NCBI GenBank assembly: GCA_964604675.1
Contig: CAZSAT010000009.1
Coordinates: 36,711 to 100,710 of the forward strand
Direction of reading: 5' to 3'
DNA from: CAZSAT01 sp964604675
GTDB lineage: Bacteria; Myxococcota_A; UBA796; CAJQPC01
DNA length: 64,000 nt
The notes below the pieces were generated by a model that was given only the letters and a program-made list of their open reading frames with translations, made no database searches and was not told the DNA's origin. The position numbers and the translations under genes were made by a program. Positions 10,001 through 18,322 of this stretch are shown here, in pieces. Position 1 is the stretch's first letter; the number at the start of each line of letters is the position of its first letter.

Positions 10001-10574
10001 CATCGTCGACGCCGTTGCAGAGCTCCTCGGCGCCGGGGTGGGTGCTCGCGGCCGCGTCGTCGCAGTCGGTGCTGTTGGCGACGCGACCCGACCCGGGGTC
10101 ACACAGCTCGACCCCATCGTCCGGGTCGCCGTAGCCGTCGCCGTCGGCGTCGAGGTACCACGCGAGCTCCAGGTTCTCGTCGACCCGCTCGTCGCAGTCG
10201 TCGTCGACGCCGTCGCACACCTCGGTGGCGTGCGGATGCACGTCGGAGTCGGCGTCGTCGCAGTCGGTGGCGTCGTCGATGGCGCCGTCCGGCGGCGCGC
10301 AGGCCAGGGTCACCGCGTCGGGATCGCCGTAGCCGTCGGCGTCGGCGTCGGCGTACCAGGCGCGCTCGAGCCCCTCGTCGGTCAGCTCGTCGCAGTCGTT
10401 GTCCAGCCCATCGCAGAGCTCGGGCGCCGCCGGGTGGACGGCCGGGTCGGCGTCGTCGCAGTCCTCGGACGCCGCCCAGTGGTCCCCGTCCGCGTCGAGC
10501 TTGGTCGCGTAGCCGCTGTCTTCCGCGCCCTCGGGAAGGCAGCCCGTGGCCAGCAGCAGCAGGAACAGCGTCAC
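7050..10574 (-). CDS. Very large lipoprotein with MopE-like repeats and FG-GAP repeats
   Basis: A 1174-residue surface protein. A short hydrophobic signal ends in LLLLATGC, a plausible lipobox. About eighteen MopE-like acidic repeats (DxDGDGYG...DCDDxDxxVxPxAxE...DGxDxDCDG) fill residues ~25-745. At least six FG-GAP/integrin-alpha-type calcium-binding blades follow (for example DLDGDGVLDLVTAGP, DVDGDGFDDAVVGAP, DVNGDGYSDLLLGAP) to the C-terminus. The repeats probably form Ca-loaded rods and a beta-propeller used for adhesion or cargo display; that is inference. The start is GTG at 10574 with no clear ribosome site. The architecture matches the gene at 15722 (lipobox, MopE repeats, FG-GAP), which points to a paralogous family. 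Confidence 0.85.
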   Translation of the reverse strand: MTLFLLLLATGCLPEGAEDSGYATKLDADGDHWAASEDCDDADPAVHPAAPELCDGLDNDCDELTDEGLERAWYADADADGYGDPDAVTLACAPPDGAIDDATDCDDADSDVHPHATEVCDGVDDDCDERVDENLELAWYLDADGDGYGDPDDGVELCDPGSGRVANSTDCDDAAASTHPGAEELCNGVDDDCDGLEDEDTSTFYVDDDGDGFGGEAVELCELRSGHSAVAGDCDDTSGAVHPAATERCNGLDDDCDATVDEDPSDAITVYTDGDGDGFGAEPTSTGCAAGAGWSAVDGDCDDADDGVHPEAVEACNEVDDDCDDATDEDLGLFTVYDDSDGDGFGDPDAEHEVCDPSGYATDATDCDDGDAAVHPDATETWYDGTDQDCDGVDDDVDGDGYGIADDCDDTDAAVSPDATETWYDGVDQDCAGDDDQDADADGHQRLPLGSDCDDTDPAVSPDATELWYDGVDQDCDGRDDDQDGDGYGVADDCDDTDPLASPGTAETWYDRIDADCDGADDFDADGDGDRSVDYEGGDCDDQDPSRASTLAEIWYDGTDQDCDGNDADQDLDGDPAEALGGGDCDDADASVHSAAVDTWYDGTDSDCAGDDDFDADADGFQVSPQGTDCDDGDASVHVGASDTWYDGVDSDCGGDDDFDADVDGYSSLAHGGSDCDDADAAVSPGASETWYDGTDQDCDGNDDDQDGDGYPGPDEDCDDTTASTNPGASEICQNGVDDDCDGTPSGCSLSGESSALVLSSALLTGEATQDDAGDHLAVGDLDGDGVLDLVTAGPGADAAWLVFGPLDTSGDLGSLAAARVQGDAASLGADVTLLGDIDDDGLDEVGIAGPSASDGQGVVCLLDAADLGELVQADVACIDGEPDDELGSVVALQGGLLVGAAGRKDSTGVAVGGAYVYAGPITDATDTTAVLLSGTASANTGEEVAALDVDGDGFDDAVVGAPDDDGAATNAGALFLVLGPLSSDLSLSDADLHLDGPNSSAWLGEAGSLAAAGDLDDDGYDDLLAGMRGADALDGTTSDNGRVLVLLGADTPAWTLEGDAVLEGDGEQDAGGRVAAAGDVDGDGALDVLVGSPHNDDLATNAGRAWLVYGDTWSGTLPLSDAGLVLTSSTAGDELGSVGAGDVNGDGYSDLLLGAPGYDNDRGAVYVIAGGGL
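8336..10500 (-). repeat. Tandem array of MopE-like coding repeats
   Basis: Direct repeats of roughly 90-125 bases encode the acidic metal-binding motif of the 1174-residue lipoprotein. The units vary in length and sequence, with two sub-types: WYDGTDQDCDG-type units in the C-terminal half and LCNGVDDDCDG-type units in the N-terminal half. The repetition comes from coding constraint and duplication. The spacing is not that of a CRISPR array. Confidence 0.8.
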
Positions 10575-10658
10575 CAGGGGGATTGTACCCGCCCACGGCG
10601 CCAGCCAGAGCCCCCGCCCACCGACCGGTTAGATCGCCGGCGAACTCCAGGAGCGACG

Positions 10659-12887
10659 ATGGCCACGGCTCAGACCGACAACGGCACCTCCAGCCACCCG
10701 CCCGTCAGCGAGGGCGCCGTGCCCACCGCCGACGAGCTCCGGCTGGCCTACGAGGTCGCGGTGACCTCCCGCGCGCTCGAAGAGCACATCGTGCGGCTCG
10801 CGTCGCGCGGCGAGGTGAAGTTCGCGATCTGGGGCCCCGGCGAGGAGGTGCACGGCACCGCCACCGCGCTCGCGCTGAGCCACGTGGTGCCCGTGGAGAG
10901 GTTCGGCATCGTGCCGCACTACCGCTCCGGTTCGATGATCGCGATGTGGTGCGCGATCCACGGCTACGAGCACTTCTCCCGGGACGTGCTCCGTCAGCAG
11001 TTCTCCAAGGACTCCGACAAGATGAGCCGCGGGCGCCAGATGGTGAACCACCTGGTCCTCCCCGACCTCGGGGTGCTGCCGGTGCAGAGCCCCGTGGGCA
11101 TGCAGCTGGGCAAGGCCGCCGGCTACGCGCTGGGCTTCCAGAAGAAGGGCGTGGAAGGCGCGGTCGTCGTGGGCATCGTCGGCGACGGCACCACGGCCGA
11201 AGGCGACATGCACGACACGATGAACGCGGCCAGCGTGTGGAGCCTGCCGCTCATCGTGATGGTCACCGACAACGGCGTGGCCATCTCCACCACACCGGAC
11301 GAGGGGCGGGGCATCAAGGACTTCGCCGCCTACGCGAAGGGCTTCGGCGTGAAGCACTTCTCGTGCGACGGCCGCGACTTCATGGAGACCTACACGGTCA
11401 CCCGCGAAGCGGCCGAGTACGTGCGCGACGAAGGCAAGCCCGTGCTGATGCACGTGCACAGCCTGCCGCGCTTCAACGGCCACTCGTCGGCGGCCGACAT
11501 GACCTTCGACCTGAGCCAGCAGGACCCGATCCTCGGCTTTGGCCAGGACCTCGTGGCCCAGAGCTACCTCGAGGACGCCGACATCATGAAGCGGCTCACG
11601 GGCACCGAGGGCCGTGACTTCTTCGCGCACCACGACCTCGGCAAGGTGATGGGCCGCCGCGACGAGGAGCTGCAGGCCATGCTCCGCGAGGTCAAGGCCG
11701 AGCCCGACCCGCCGATCGACAGCCTCCCGGACCACATCTTCGCGCCCTTCCCGGAGGTCAGCGAGCCCGCGCCGAGCGACCGCACCACCGCGGTCACCTA
11801 CGGCGGCGCGATCCGCTCGGCGATGAAGCGCCTGCTCGACCGCACCGACAAGACCGCGTTCATCACGGGGCAGGACGTCGGCAAGCTCGGCGGGGTCATG
11901 CAGGCCACCGCCGGCCTCAAGAACGCCCACGACCAGCGGGTCACCGACGCGCCCCTCAACGAGCCGCTGATCGTCGGCACGGCCATGGGTGCAGGGCTCC
12001 ACCCCGACGTGCATGCCCTCCCGGAGATCCAGTTCGGGGACTACAGCCTGAACGCCTTCCACTGGCTGGTCCACCTGGGCAACCTGCACTGGACGACCAA
12101 CGGCGTCAGCAGCTGCCGGATGGTGCTGCGCATGCCCACCGACCCCTTCGGCGGCGGTGCGGTCTACCACTCGATGTCGCTCGACGGCTACTTCACGCCG
12201 ATCCCCGGGCTCGTCATCGTGATGCCCTCCACCAGCTGGGACGTGTACGGCCTGCTGATGACCGCCGGCGACTACGACGGCCCGGTGATCTGCCTCGAGC
12301 CGAAGTGGATGTACCGGCAGTACTTGGGCCCCGCGTTCGCGAACGAGCCCACGGAGGCCGACGCCATCGCCGCCCTGAAGCGGAACGTGATGCGCGGCGG
12401 CATCCCCGAGCTCCCGGAAGAACACCGGGTCCCCTTCGGAAAGGGCACCGTGCGTCGCGCCGGCACCGACGTGACCGTGGTCGCCTGGGGCCGCGCCGTG
12501 TGGACGGCGCTGGCGTCCGCGGGGCGCCTGGCGAAGGAAGGCGTGAGCGCCGAGGTCATCGACCTCCGCACGCTGGTGCCGCCCGACCTCGAGCTGATCT
12601 ACGAGAGCGTGGGCCGCACCGGGCGCCTGGTGGTGGCCGCCGAGGACCGCTCCTTCGCAGGCTTCGTGCGCACCATCCAGGGCCACGTGGTGGAGCGCTT
12701 CCCGGGCATGCCCACCCGCGCCTGCGGCCAGAAGAACCTCCCCGGCATCGCCCAGAACCTGAAGCTCGAAGACGCCACGATCCTCTCGGCCGACGACGTC
12801 TCGGTCGCCGTGCGCGAGGTGCTGGGCACCGAGATCCAGGGCAAGGGCGGCTGGGCCTGGGTGCCTCCGCGCTTCTTCGTGAGCTGA
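10659..12887 (+). CDS. Fused E1 alpha/beta subunit of a 2-oxoacid dehydrogenase complex
   Basis: A 742-residue thiamine-diphosphate enzyme that decarboxylates a 2-oxo acid (pyruvate or branched-chain class) and passes the acyl group to an E2 lipoyl protein. The alpha half contains the TPP motif GDGTTAEGD (~residue 175) ending in N (VTDNGVAIST). The beta half starts near residue 377 (TYGGAIRSAMKRLL). It includes the region of the active-site acid (DAPLNEPLIVG), and the typical C-terminal VVAWGRAVWTAL and AAEDRSFAGF segments. E1 alpha and beta are usually separate genes; here they form one chain. ATG at 10659 is set by AGGAG at 10649-10653. No E2 or E3 gene is visible nearby, so the substrate is undetermined. 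Confidence 0.9.
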   Translation: MATAQTDNGTSSHPPVSEGAVPTADELRLAYEVAVTSRALEEHIVRLASRGEVKFAIWGPGEEVHGTATALALSHVVPVERFGIVPHYRSGSMIAMWCAIHGYEHFSRDVLRQQFSKDSDKMSRGRQMVNHLVLPDLGVLPVQSPVGMQLGKAAGYALGFQKKGVEGAVVVGIVGDGTTAEGDMHDTMNAASVWSLPLIVMVTDNGVAISTTPDEGRGIKDFAAYAKGFGVKHFSCDGRDFMETYTVTREAAEYVRDEGKPVLMHVHSLPRFNGHSSAADMTFDLSQQDPILGFGQDLVAQSYLEDADIMKRLTGTEGRDFFAHHDLGKVMGRRDEELQAMLREVKAEPDPPIDSLPDHIFAPFPEVSEPAPSDRTTAVTYGGAIRSAMKRLLDRTDKTAFITGQDVGKLGGVMQATAGLKNAHDQRVTDAPLNEPLIVGTAMGAGLHPDVHALPEIQFGDYSLNAFHWLVHLGNLHWTTNGVSSCRMVLRMPTDPFGGGAVYHSMSLDGYFTPIPGLVIVMPSTSWDVYGLLMTAGDYDGPVICLEPKWMYRQYLGPAFANEPTEADAIAALKRNVMRGGIPELPEEHRVPFGKGTVRRAGTDVTVVAWGRAVWTALASAGRLAKEGVSAEVIDLRTLVPPDLELIYESVGRTGRLVVAAEDRSFAGFVRTIQGHVVERFPGMPTRACGQKNLPGIAQNLKLEDATILSADDVSVAVREVLGTEIQGKGGWAWVPPRFFVS

Positions 12888-12923
12888 GCTCGGGTCCTCG
12901 CCTATCGCGCCAGCGCGGCCGGC

Positions 12924-13931
12924 TCAGCTCAGCAGGTCCACGAGCGCGGGAGCGCGGAGCTGCACGGTGTCCTCGCCCAACCGGCGCGAGTAGCGGATCA
13001 GGCCCGCCATCTTCAGCGGCTGGTCGACCTCGGGCACCTCCACGAGGGACTCGCCACGGGACAAGAGCTCCAGCCGCTCCGCGATCAGCGGGTCGCTCGC
13101 CGCGATCTCGAGGGCTCCCCGCAGCTCGTCGGAGAGCTTGCCCAACGCGCGGACCATGCCCGAGTTGGACCGGGGCAGCGCACCGCGCGCCCGGGCGCCG
13201 AAGCCCAGGGCATCGACGAGTGCCGGCATGCCGCCCGTGAAGCGGGCCGCGGCCTCGAGCTGTGCACGCGCCGATGGGCCGGAACGCCCCACGATCGCCG
13301 CAGCCGCCTCCGCCTCGCCGTAGTCCTGCAGCACCACGCGGGGGGCGTGCTCGATGTGCATCGCCGGCGCCTCCACGGTGCCGGCCAGCAGGAGCGTGAC
13401 CCGACGCTCCTCCGGGTGCGCCTCCGCGAAGCGCGCCCACGCCTGCGACAGGTCGTCCAGCACGCTCCACGGCACGAACTCGGCGCCGTGGGACAAGAGC
13501 GCCATCGGCGCGATCGCCTCGTTCTGGGTGCGCTCCAGCATCGTCTCGACGGCGGTTCGGAAGCCCAGGCGGCTCGCCGGCTGTGGCGCGCGCGCCTCGT
13601 TCCAGCTGACCGCATAGAGCTGCGCGAGCACCCGGAGCACGAAGCTCCAGGCCTCGGTCTCGCTGCGCCCCTTGAGCGGACGCAGCGACACCGTCCGGCA
13701 GGACACACCCGGCTCGCCGACGGCGAGGTCCAGGGCGAGATCCTCGAGGAAGGTCTGGGGGCGTGACCACCGCGGCGTGAGCATGCAGACCGGATCCATG
13801 CGCCGCAGGTGCGTACGGACCTTGCGGGCGGTCCGCCCGCGCAGCGCGAGCTCGACGTGGTGCTGCTCGGCGTCGAAGGCGCCCTCGCGCTTCCCCTTGA
13901 GGATCGTGAGGCGGCGTGCAAGACGGTTCAT
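12924..13931 (-). CDS. Unknown protein, probable AAA/STAND-type fold with degenerate P-loop
   Basis: A 335-residue protein I cannot assign to a named family. Parts look like a winged-helix AAA ATPase that has lost its catalytic residues. MLTPRWSRPQTFLEDL (~residues 50-65) sits where a GxxxxGKT loop would be but lacks G, K and the usual spacing. VPWSVLDDLSQAWARF followed by VTLLLAGTVEAP resembles Walker B plus sensor 1, and the ARFTGGMPALVDAL segment resembles the lid of ORC/STAND ATPases. The C-terminal ~80 residues could be a winged helix. The start ATG has AGGAG five bases upstream. It diverges across 103 bases from the winged-helix gene at 14035, suggesting a functional pair. Confidence 0.8.
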   Translation of the reverse strand: MNRLARRLTILKGKREGAFDAEQHHVELALRGRTARKVRTHLRRMDPVCMLTPRWSRPQTFLEDLALDLAVGEPGVSCRTVSLRPLKGRSETEAWSFVLRVLAQLYAVSWNEARAPQPASRLGFRTAVETMLERTQNEAIAPMALLSHGAEFVPWSVLDDLSQAWARFAEAHPEERRVTLLLAGTVEAPAMHIEHAPRVVLQDYGEAEAAAAIVGRSGPSARAQLEAAARFTGGMPALVDALGFGARARGALPRSNSGMVRALGKLSDELRGALEIAASDPLIAERLELLSRGESLVEVPEVDQPLKMAGLIRYSRRLGEDTVQLRAPALVDLLS

Positions 13932-13963
13932 GGAGGCTCCTGGATGCAGGATATGGCGCGAAG

Positions 13964-13979
13964 TCTTGCCGTGTCAAGA
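13964..13979. promoter_or_regulatory. Inverted repeat in divergent intergenic region (possible operator)
   Basis: Perfect 5-base arms, TCTTG-N6-CAAGA, lie between the divergent genes at 13931 (minus) and 14035 (plus). The size suits a dimeric regulator site. The role is inference. Confidence 0.4.
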
Positions 13980-14008
13980 GCACGATGTCCCGCGAACGAC
14001 CCGGGGAT

Positions 14009-14025
14009 CTATCGGTTCGCGATAG
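14009..14025. promoter_or_regulatory. Inverted repeat CTATCG-N5-CGATAG just upstream of start codon
   Basis: Perfect 6-base arms end 9 bases before the ATG at 14035. As DNA it could be an operator for the winged-helix protein encoded next to it. As RNA it would form a hairpin next to the start of translation. There is no clear ribosome site between it and the ATG. Confidence 0.45.
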
Positions 14026-14034
14026 CATCGGACG

Positions 14035-15678
14035 ATGTCCGAGCCGATCGGCCGAAGCCAACGCCTCCCGAACGCCAACAACCCCCGGGTGCTCACGAGC
14101 CTGCTCGAGCGGGTGGCGGAAGGCGTGCGCGGCAGCCGCGCGCTCTCGGAGGCGCTCGAGTGCGACATCCGCACGGTCCAGTACTACCTGCAGGCAGGCG
14201 TCTGGCTGCGCCTGCTGGACGACGACGAGGTGCCCACGCTCACCCCGCTGGGGCTGGAGTACGTGTTCGGTGGGCGGCGGCGGAAGCGCATCTATGCGGA
14301 GGCGGTCTGGGCGAACGCCACCGTGCGGCACGTGTTCTCGGGTGCCACCAAGCCGCCACCGGCCGCCGAGATCGCCAGCCGGCTCCAGGACCTCGACCCC
14401 ACGCTGGCGCCCACCACCGCCCGGCGCCGTGCCACCGCGGTCCGTGGCCTGGTCTCCCCGGCGCTGCGCTTCAAGCCGAAGCGGGCGGCGCGAACCGAAC
14501 AGCTCGCGCTCAGCTTCCCCATGGCGCCCACCACCCAGGTCGCCAAGGTGCTCGCGGAGGTGGACATCCAGCCGGGCGCGCTGCCTGCGCTCGAGGCGTA
14601 CGTGTACGTCTACCGCCAGCTGCTCGCGCACGGAGAGCTCGCGCCGGGCCATCTCCGCGCCTTGCTCGACCAGGCCGGCGGCCGGGACTGTGCGGTGGGC
14701 GACTACATCGATCTCGCCCTGAGGCGGGGCGACGCCTGGCGCGTCGGGGAACACCTCGTGGTGAGCCGCGGCGCGGTCGAGCGCCGGGACCTCGTCGACG
14801 GCGTGCTCGGGGTCGCGTTCTCCGACCCCGCGTACCGCAGCTACGTGAAGCTCACCGCCCAGATCGCGGACGGGCACAACTACGGGCGGCTCGAGCACGA
14901 GCGGAGCAAGCGGCGCTTCGAGGCGTGGGATCGCCGGGTGTTCGGCGAACCCTTGGAGACCCACCGCATCGCGGAGCACCTCGACCGCATCCTGCTCGGC
15001 CGTCCGATCGACGTCTACCCGCTCGCCGAGCGCCCGGGTCCCGAGCTGCCGCACCGTGCGGAGCCCTTCCTCGACCTGGTCGAAGCCCGCGGGGTCGCGC
15101 TCGCCGCTCCGCCGAGCCTGCGCATCCTCGGCGGCGGCGTGCGGAGCGTGAACCAGGTCCTCCAGAGTGCCCGATCCGCGGTCTCGGCGCCCATGCCGGT
15201 CGACGCCCGGCAGCGCGTGCACGGCGGGCTCGTCGCACCCGGCCAACGCCCGCTCAAGTCCATCCCCGACACCGTGACGCTGCGGCTGCGAGCGCTGTCC
15301 CACGTGCCCCACCTCGCGCTCGTGACCGCGCTCCTCCTGGCCGGGCGACGCGCGGGCTTCCGCTTCAGCCTGGAACACGACGACACGGGCCTCGCCGTGC
15401 TGCGCGAGCGCGAGCACCTCGGGTCGCTCGAGACGCTGCTGGCCGGCTTCTGCGAGGACCGCGGCTGGCTCTTGTCCACCTCCCGCTACAGCCTCCAAGC
15501 GAGCGAGGTCCTCGCGCTGCTCCAACGCCTCGGCGTCGCGACGAAGCTGCGCGACCAGTGGGTGCTCCAGGAAGGGTTCTTCCTGCGGCTGCACGGTGAG
15601 CCCGAGGACCGGGAGCTCTACGAACGGCTGCGTCCGCTGGAGGCGGCCCTCACCGGGTTCCTGGACGGTGTCGCCTGA
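14035..15678 (+). CDS. Unknown 547-residue protein with N-terminal winged-helix domain
   Basis: Residues ~15-85 (LLERVAEGVRGSRALSEAL, CDIRTVQYYLQAGVWL, LTPLGLEYVFG) read as a winged helix of the DUF7226-like type found at the N-terminus of several defence or nuclease proteins. A helical segment with TTARRRATAVRGLV follows, which resembles the companion domain in that group. The remaining ~400 residues match nothing I recognise; no nuclease or ATPase motif is evident. The C-terminal ~130 residues may be a second DNA-binding module. It is the divergent partner of the degenerate-AAA gene at 12924-13931. A transcription factor, defence component or transposition-related role are all possible. Confidence 0.8.
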   Translation: MSEPIGRSQRLPNANNPRVLTSLLERVAEGVRGSRALSEALECDIRTVQYYLQAGVWLRLLDDDEVPTLTPLGLEYVFGGRRRKRIYAEAVWANATVRHVFSGATKPPPAAEIASRLQDLDPTLAPTTARRRATAVRGLVSPALRFKPKRAARTEQLALSFPMAPTTQVAKVLAEVDIQPGALPALEAYVYVYRQLLAHGELAPGHLRALLDQAGGRDCAVGDYIDLALRRGDAWRVGEHLVVSRGAVERRDLVDGVLGVAFSDPAYRSYVKLTAQIADGHNYGRLEHERSKRRFEAWDRRVFGEPLETHRIAEHLDRILLGRPIDVYPLAERPGPELPHRAEPFLDLVEARGVALAAPPSLRILGGGVRSVNQVLQSARSAVSAPMPVDARQRVHGGLVAPGQRPLKSIPDTVTLRLRALSHVPHLALVTALLLAGRRAGFRFSLEHDDTGLAVLREREHLGSLETLLAGFCEDRGWLLSTSRYSLQASEVLALLQRLGVATKLRDQWVLQEGFFLRLHGEPEDRELYERLRPLEAALTGFLDGVA

Positions 15679-15721
15679 CCCCGACCCGCGCCCGGGTAGC
15701 TTCCGCTGAGCGGAGAAGCGC

Positions 15722-18322
15722 ATGATGACCTGGTGGCTGTTGGCCTGCACCCACGGCAAAGACACCGCCGCGCCCGTGGACTCGGCCCCTCCCGAAGCCC
15801 AGGACACCGCCGCTCCCATGGAGTGTGCGTCCATCTCCGTGGACGCCGACGCGCTCAGCTTCTCCGCCCCGGTCGGGGGCGCCGAGGTCCAGTCGCTCCA
15901 CCTGCAGAACCTCTGCAAGGTCGAGGTCGACGTGGCCGCCCAGATCGACGGCGACGACGCCTTCCAGGTCGCAGCCGTCACCCTGACCCTCGGCGGTGGG
16001 CAGGGCGCGGTCCTCCAGGTCAGCTACGCACCCGAGAGCTACGAGGTGCACGGCGGGGTCCTCCTGCTGAAGACCCTGGACGGCCAGCACACGCTGCAGC
16101 TGGCCGGTCAACCGATGAGCGACGGCGACGGGGACGGCTTCGACGCCGAGGCGATGGGCGGGGAGGACTGCGACGACACCGATCCCGACGTGAACCCCGA
16201 GGCCGAAGAGCAGCCCTACGACGAGCTCGACTCCGACTGCGACGGCGACCGTGGCGACGACGTGGACGGCGACGGGTACGACGGTGACGCGGTCGGCGGC
16301 GAGGACTGCGACGACGAGGACCCCGGCATCAGCCCCGCAGCGCCCGAGTCCCGGAACGCCGAGGACGACGACTGCGACGGGCTGGCGGACGAAGGCTTCG
16401 TCGCGCCCGGCGACGTGTTCCCCAGCGAGCTGCTCGTGGACCCCGACGCGACCAGCGACGCCGACGGCCAGTGGATCGAGCTCTACAACGCCAGCAGCGC
16501 CGACGTGAACGTGGTCGGCTGGATCTTCGAGAACGCCAACGGCGACGGCGCACAGGTCGCCCGTGCCACGGTGGTCCCGGCCGGCGGCTACGCCCTGCTG
16601 GCCGCCAACCCGGACGTCGACGCCAACGGCGGCGTGAGCGCGAGCTACGGCTACGGCTACACCAACCTGCCCCTCTCCACCGCCAGCGACGAGCTGAGCG
16701 CCTGGGCCGGCGGTGACCAGATGTTCTCACTGCGCTACGGCGACGGCTGGCCGCTGTACGCCGGCCGCTCGATCCAGCTGAACCCGGCGGACCTCGAGCT
16801 CGACAAGATCGGGGATCCGGCATGGTGGTGCTACGCGGAGGAGCGCTGGGAGAACAACGGCGACCGGGGCACGCCGGGGGTCACGAACGACCCGTGCGGC
16901 AGCCTGGACCAGGACGGCGACGGCGTGTCGGCCGACGACGGCGACTGCGACGAGGGAGACCCCAGCGTCTTCCCTGGCGCGAGCGAGCGGTGGGACGGTG
17001 TGGACCAGGACTGCGACGACGTGGTGGACGAGCTCGCGGTCGACAGCGCCGACGGCGCGGTGACGGGCGACGGTAGCGACCTCCTGGGCTTCGATCACGC
17101 CCTGGTGGTGGGCGATCTCGCAGGCGATGGCGTGCTGGACGTGTTGGTCGGCGCCCTGGAAGCCGGAGACGCCGGCGCCGTGTGGCTGCTCGCCGGGGAC
17201 GACGTGGCCGCCGGCGGCGCGCTCGACGACCTGGCGGTCACCTCCATGGACGGCGACGCGTCCGACGGCCAGACCGACTTCGCCAGCCTGCCCGGCCGGC
17301 TGGGGGACCACGACGACGACGGGGCCGACGACCTGGTGGTGGCCGGCGGCGGCTCCGGCGCGGTCGCGGCGGTGTTCACCGGGCGCCCCGTGTGGACCGA
17401 CCTCGACGACGCGGCCGTCACCATGAGCTTCGACGGCGCGAGCGCCAACGCCGCCAGCGTGGCGGTCGGCGACCTCGACGGCGACGGGGTCGACGACGTG
17501 GCGTGGGGAAGCGCCCTCACCAGCGACAGCCAGTACTACGAGGGCGTGGTGGCGGTCTGGCTCGCGGACGGCTCCACCGACGTGGCCCTGGAGAGCGACG
17601 CGGCCTTGCTCGCGTTCGGCGACGAGAGCTTCGACTACGTGGGCTCGGCCCTCGGCAGCGGCGACCTCGACGACGACGGCTACGACGAGCTGTTCGTGGG
17701 CGCGCGCGGCGACGACGACGGCGGGAGCGCCGCGGGCGCCGTGTTCGTGGTGCCCGGCTCCGCGTCGTTCGCGGGCACCGGCAGCCTCGAGGACCTGGCC
17801 AGCGCCAAGGTCGTCGGCAGCCGCGCCAACGCCGAGCTGGGTCGGTCCGAGGCCGCCCAGGTGGCGGACCTCGACGGCGACACGCTGCCCGACCTGGTGG
17901 TGGGGGCCCACGGGGACGGCGAGGTGTGGGTCTTCGCCTCCGCCGGTTCCGCCAGCGGCACCCTGGAGGCCGGCGATGCCGACGCCGTGGTGGGCGGTGC
18001 GAGCGCCGGGCACTTCGGCTTCTCGGTGAGCACCGGGGAGATCGACGGCGACGGCAACGCCGACCTCCTGCTCACCGCGCCGGACGTGGAGGACGGCGAC
18101 CTCGGGGCGGCCACGAAGCCGGGCGAGGCCTGGCTGCTGTCGGGCGGCGCGGTGGCCACGGGCTCGATCAGCGACCTCGCCAGCGCCACGGTGACCGCCG
18201 ACGCGGCCTCCTCCGGTCTGGGGCACGCCAGCGCGCTGTCGGACCTCGACGGCGACGGGCGCGACGACGTGCTCCTCAGCGCCTCGGGCGCCGGCTTGCT
18301 GCTCCTCTGGTCGAGTCCGTAG
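15722..18322 (+). CDS. Lipoprotein with MopE repeats, lamin-tail domain and FG-GAP repeats
   Basis: An 866-residue surface lipoprotein: MMTWWLLAC is a clear lipobox. An Ig-like segment at ~35-130 precedes two MopE-like acidic repeats (DGDGDGFDAEAMGGEDCDD, DEDPGISPAAPE). A lamin-tail (LTD) domain occupies ~residues 230-395 (DADGQWIELYNASSADVNVVGWIFEN). One further MopE repeat and about seven FG-GAP blades (DLDGDGVDDVAWGSA, DLDDDGYDELFVGAR, DLDGDGRDDVLLSAS) complete it. It is probably a calcium-dependent adhesin or structural protein. GGAG at 15712-15715 supports the ATG. Its 3' end overlaps the convergent ChaC-like gene by 47 bases. Confidence 0.87.
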   Translation: MMTWWLLACTHGKDTAAPVDSAPPEAQDTAAPMECASISVDADALSFSAPVGGAEVQSLHLQNLCKVEVDVAAQIDGDDAFQVAAVTLTLGGGQGAVLQVSYAPESYEVHGGVLLLKTLDGQHTLQLAGQPMSDGDGDGFDAEAMGGEDCDDTDPDVNPEAEEQPYDELDSDCDGDRGDDVDGDGYDGDAVGGEDCDDEDPGISPAAPESRNAEDDDCDGLADEGFVAPGDVFPSELLVDPDATSDADGQWIELYNASSADVNVVGWIFENANGDGAQVARATVVPAGGYALLAANPDVDANGGVSASYGYGYTNLPLSTASDELSAWAGGDQMFSLRYGDGWPLYAGRSIQLNPADLELDKIGDPAWWCYAEERWENNGDRGTPGVTNDPCGSLDQDGDGVSADDGDCDEGDPSVFPGASERWDGVDQDCDDVVDELAVDSADGAVTGDGSDLLGFDHALVVGDLAGDGVLDVLVGALEAGDAGAVWLLAGDDVAAGGALDDLAVTSMDGDASDGQTDFASLPGRLGDHDDDGADDLVVAGGGSGAVAAVFTGRPVWTDLDDAAVTMSFDGASANAASVAVGDLDGDGVDDVAWGSALTSDSQYYEGVVAVWLADGSTDVALESDAALLAFGDESFDYVGSALGSGDLDDDGYDELFVGARGDDDGGSAAGAVFVVPGSASFAGTGSLEDLASAKVVGSRANAELGRSEAAQVADLDGDTLPDLVVGAHGDGEVWVFASAGSASGTLEAGDADAVVGGASAGHFGFSVSTGEIDGDGNADLLLTAPDVEDGDLGAATKPGEAWLLSGGAVATGSISDLASATVTADAASSGLGHASALSDLDGDGRDDVLLSASGAGLLLLWSSP

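Noticed and set aside
8336..10500. Possible CRISPR or non-coding satellite
   Set aside because: Units vary in length and encode a continuous protein; there are no uniform repeats with unique spacers.
7290..10658. Long plus-strand open frame upstream of the E1 gene
   Set aside because: It is antisense to the MopE/FG-GAP gene and its Val/Arg-rich sequence mirrors the repeats; the E1 gene begins at 10659 with a good ribosome site.
13954..13970. Sigma-54-like TGGCGCG...TTGCC upstream of the winged-helix gene
   Set aside because: Spacing between GG and GC is 11 rather than the strict 10.
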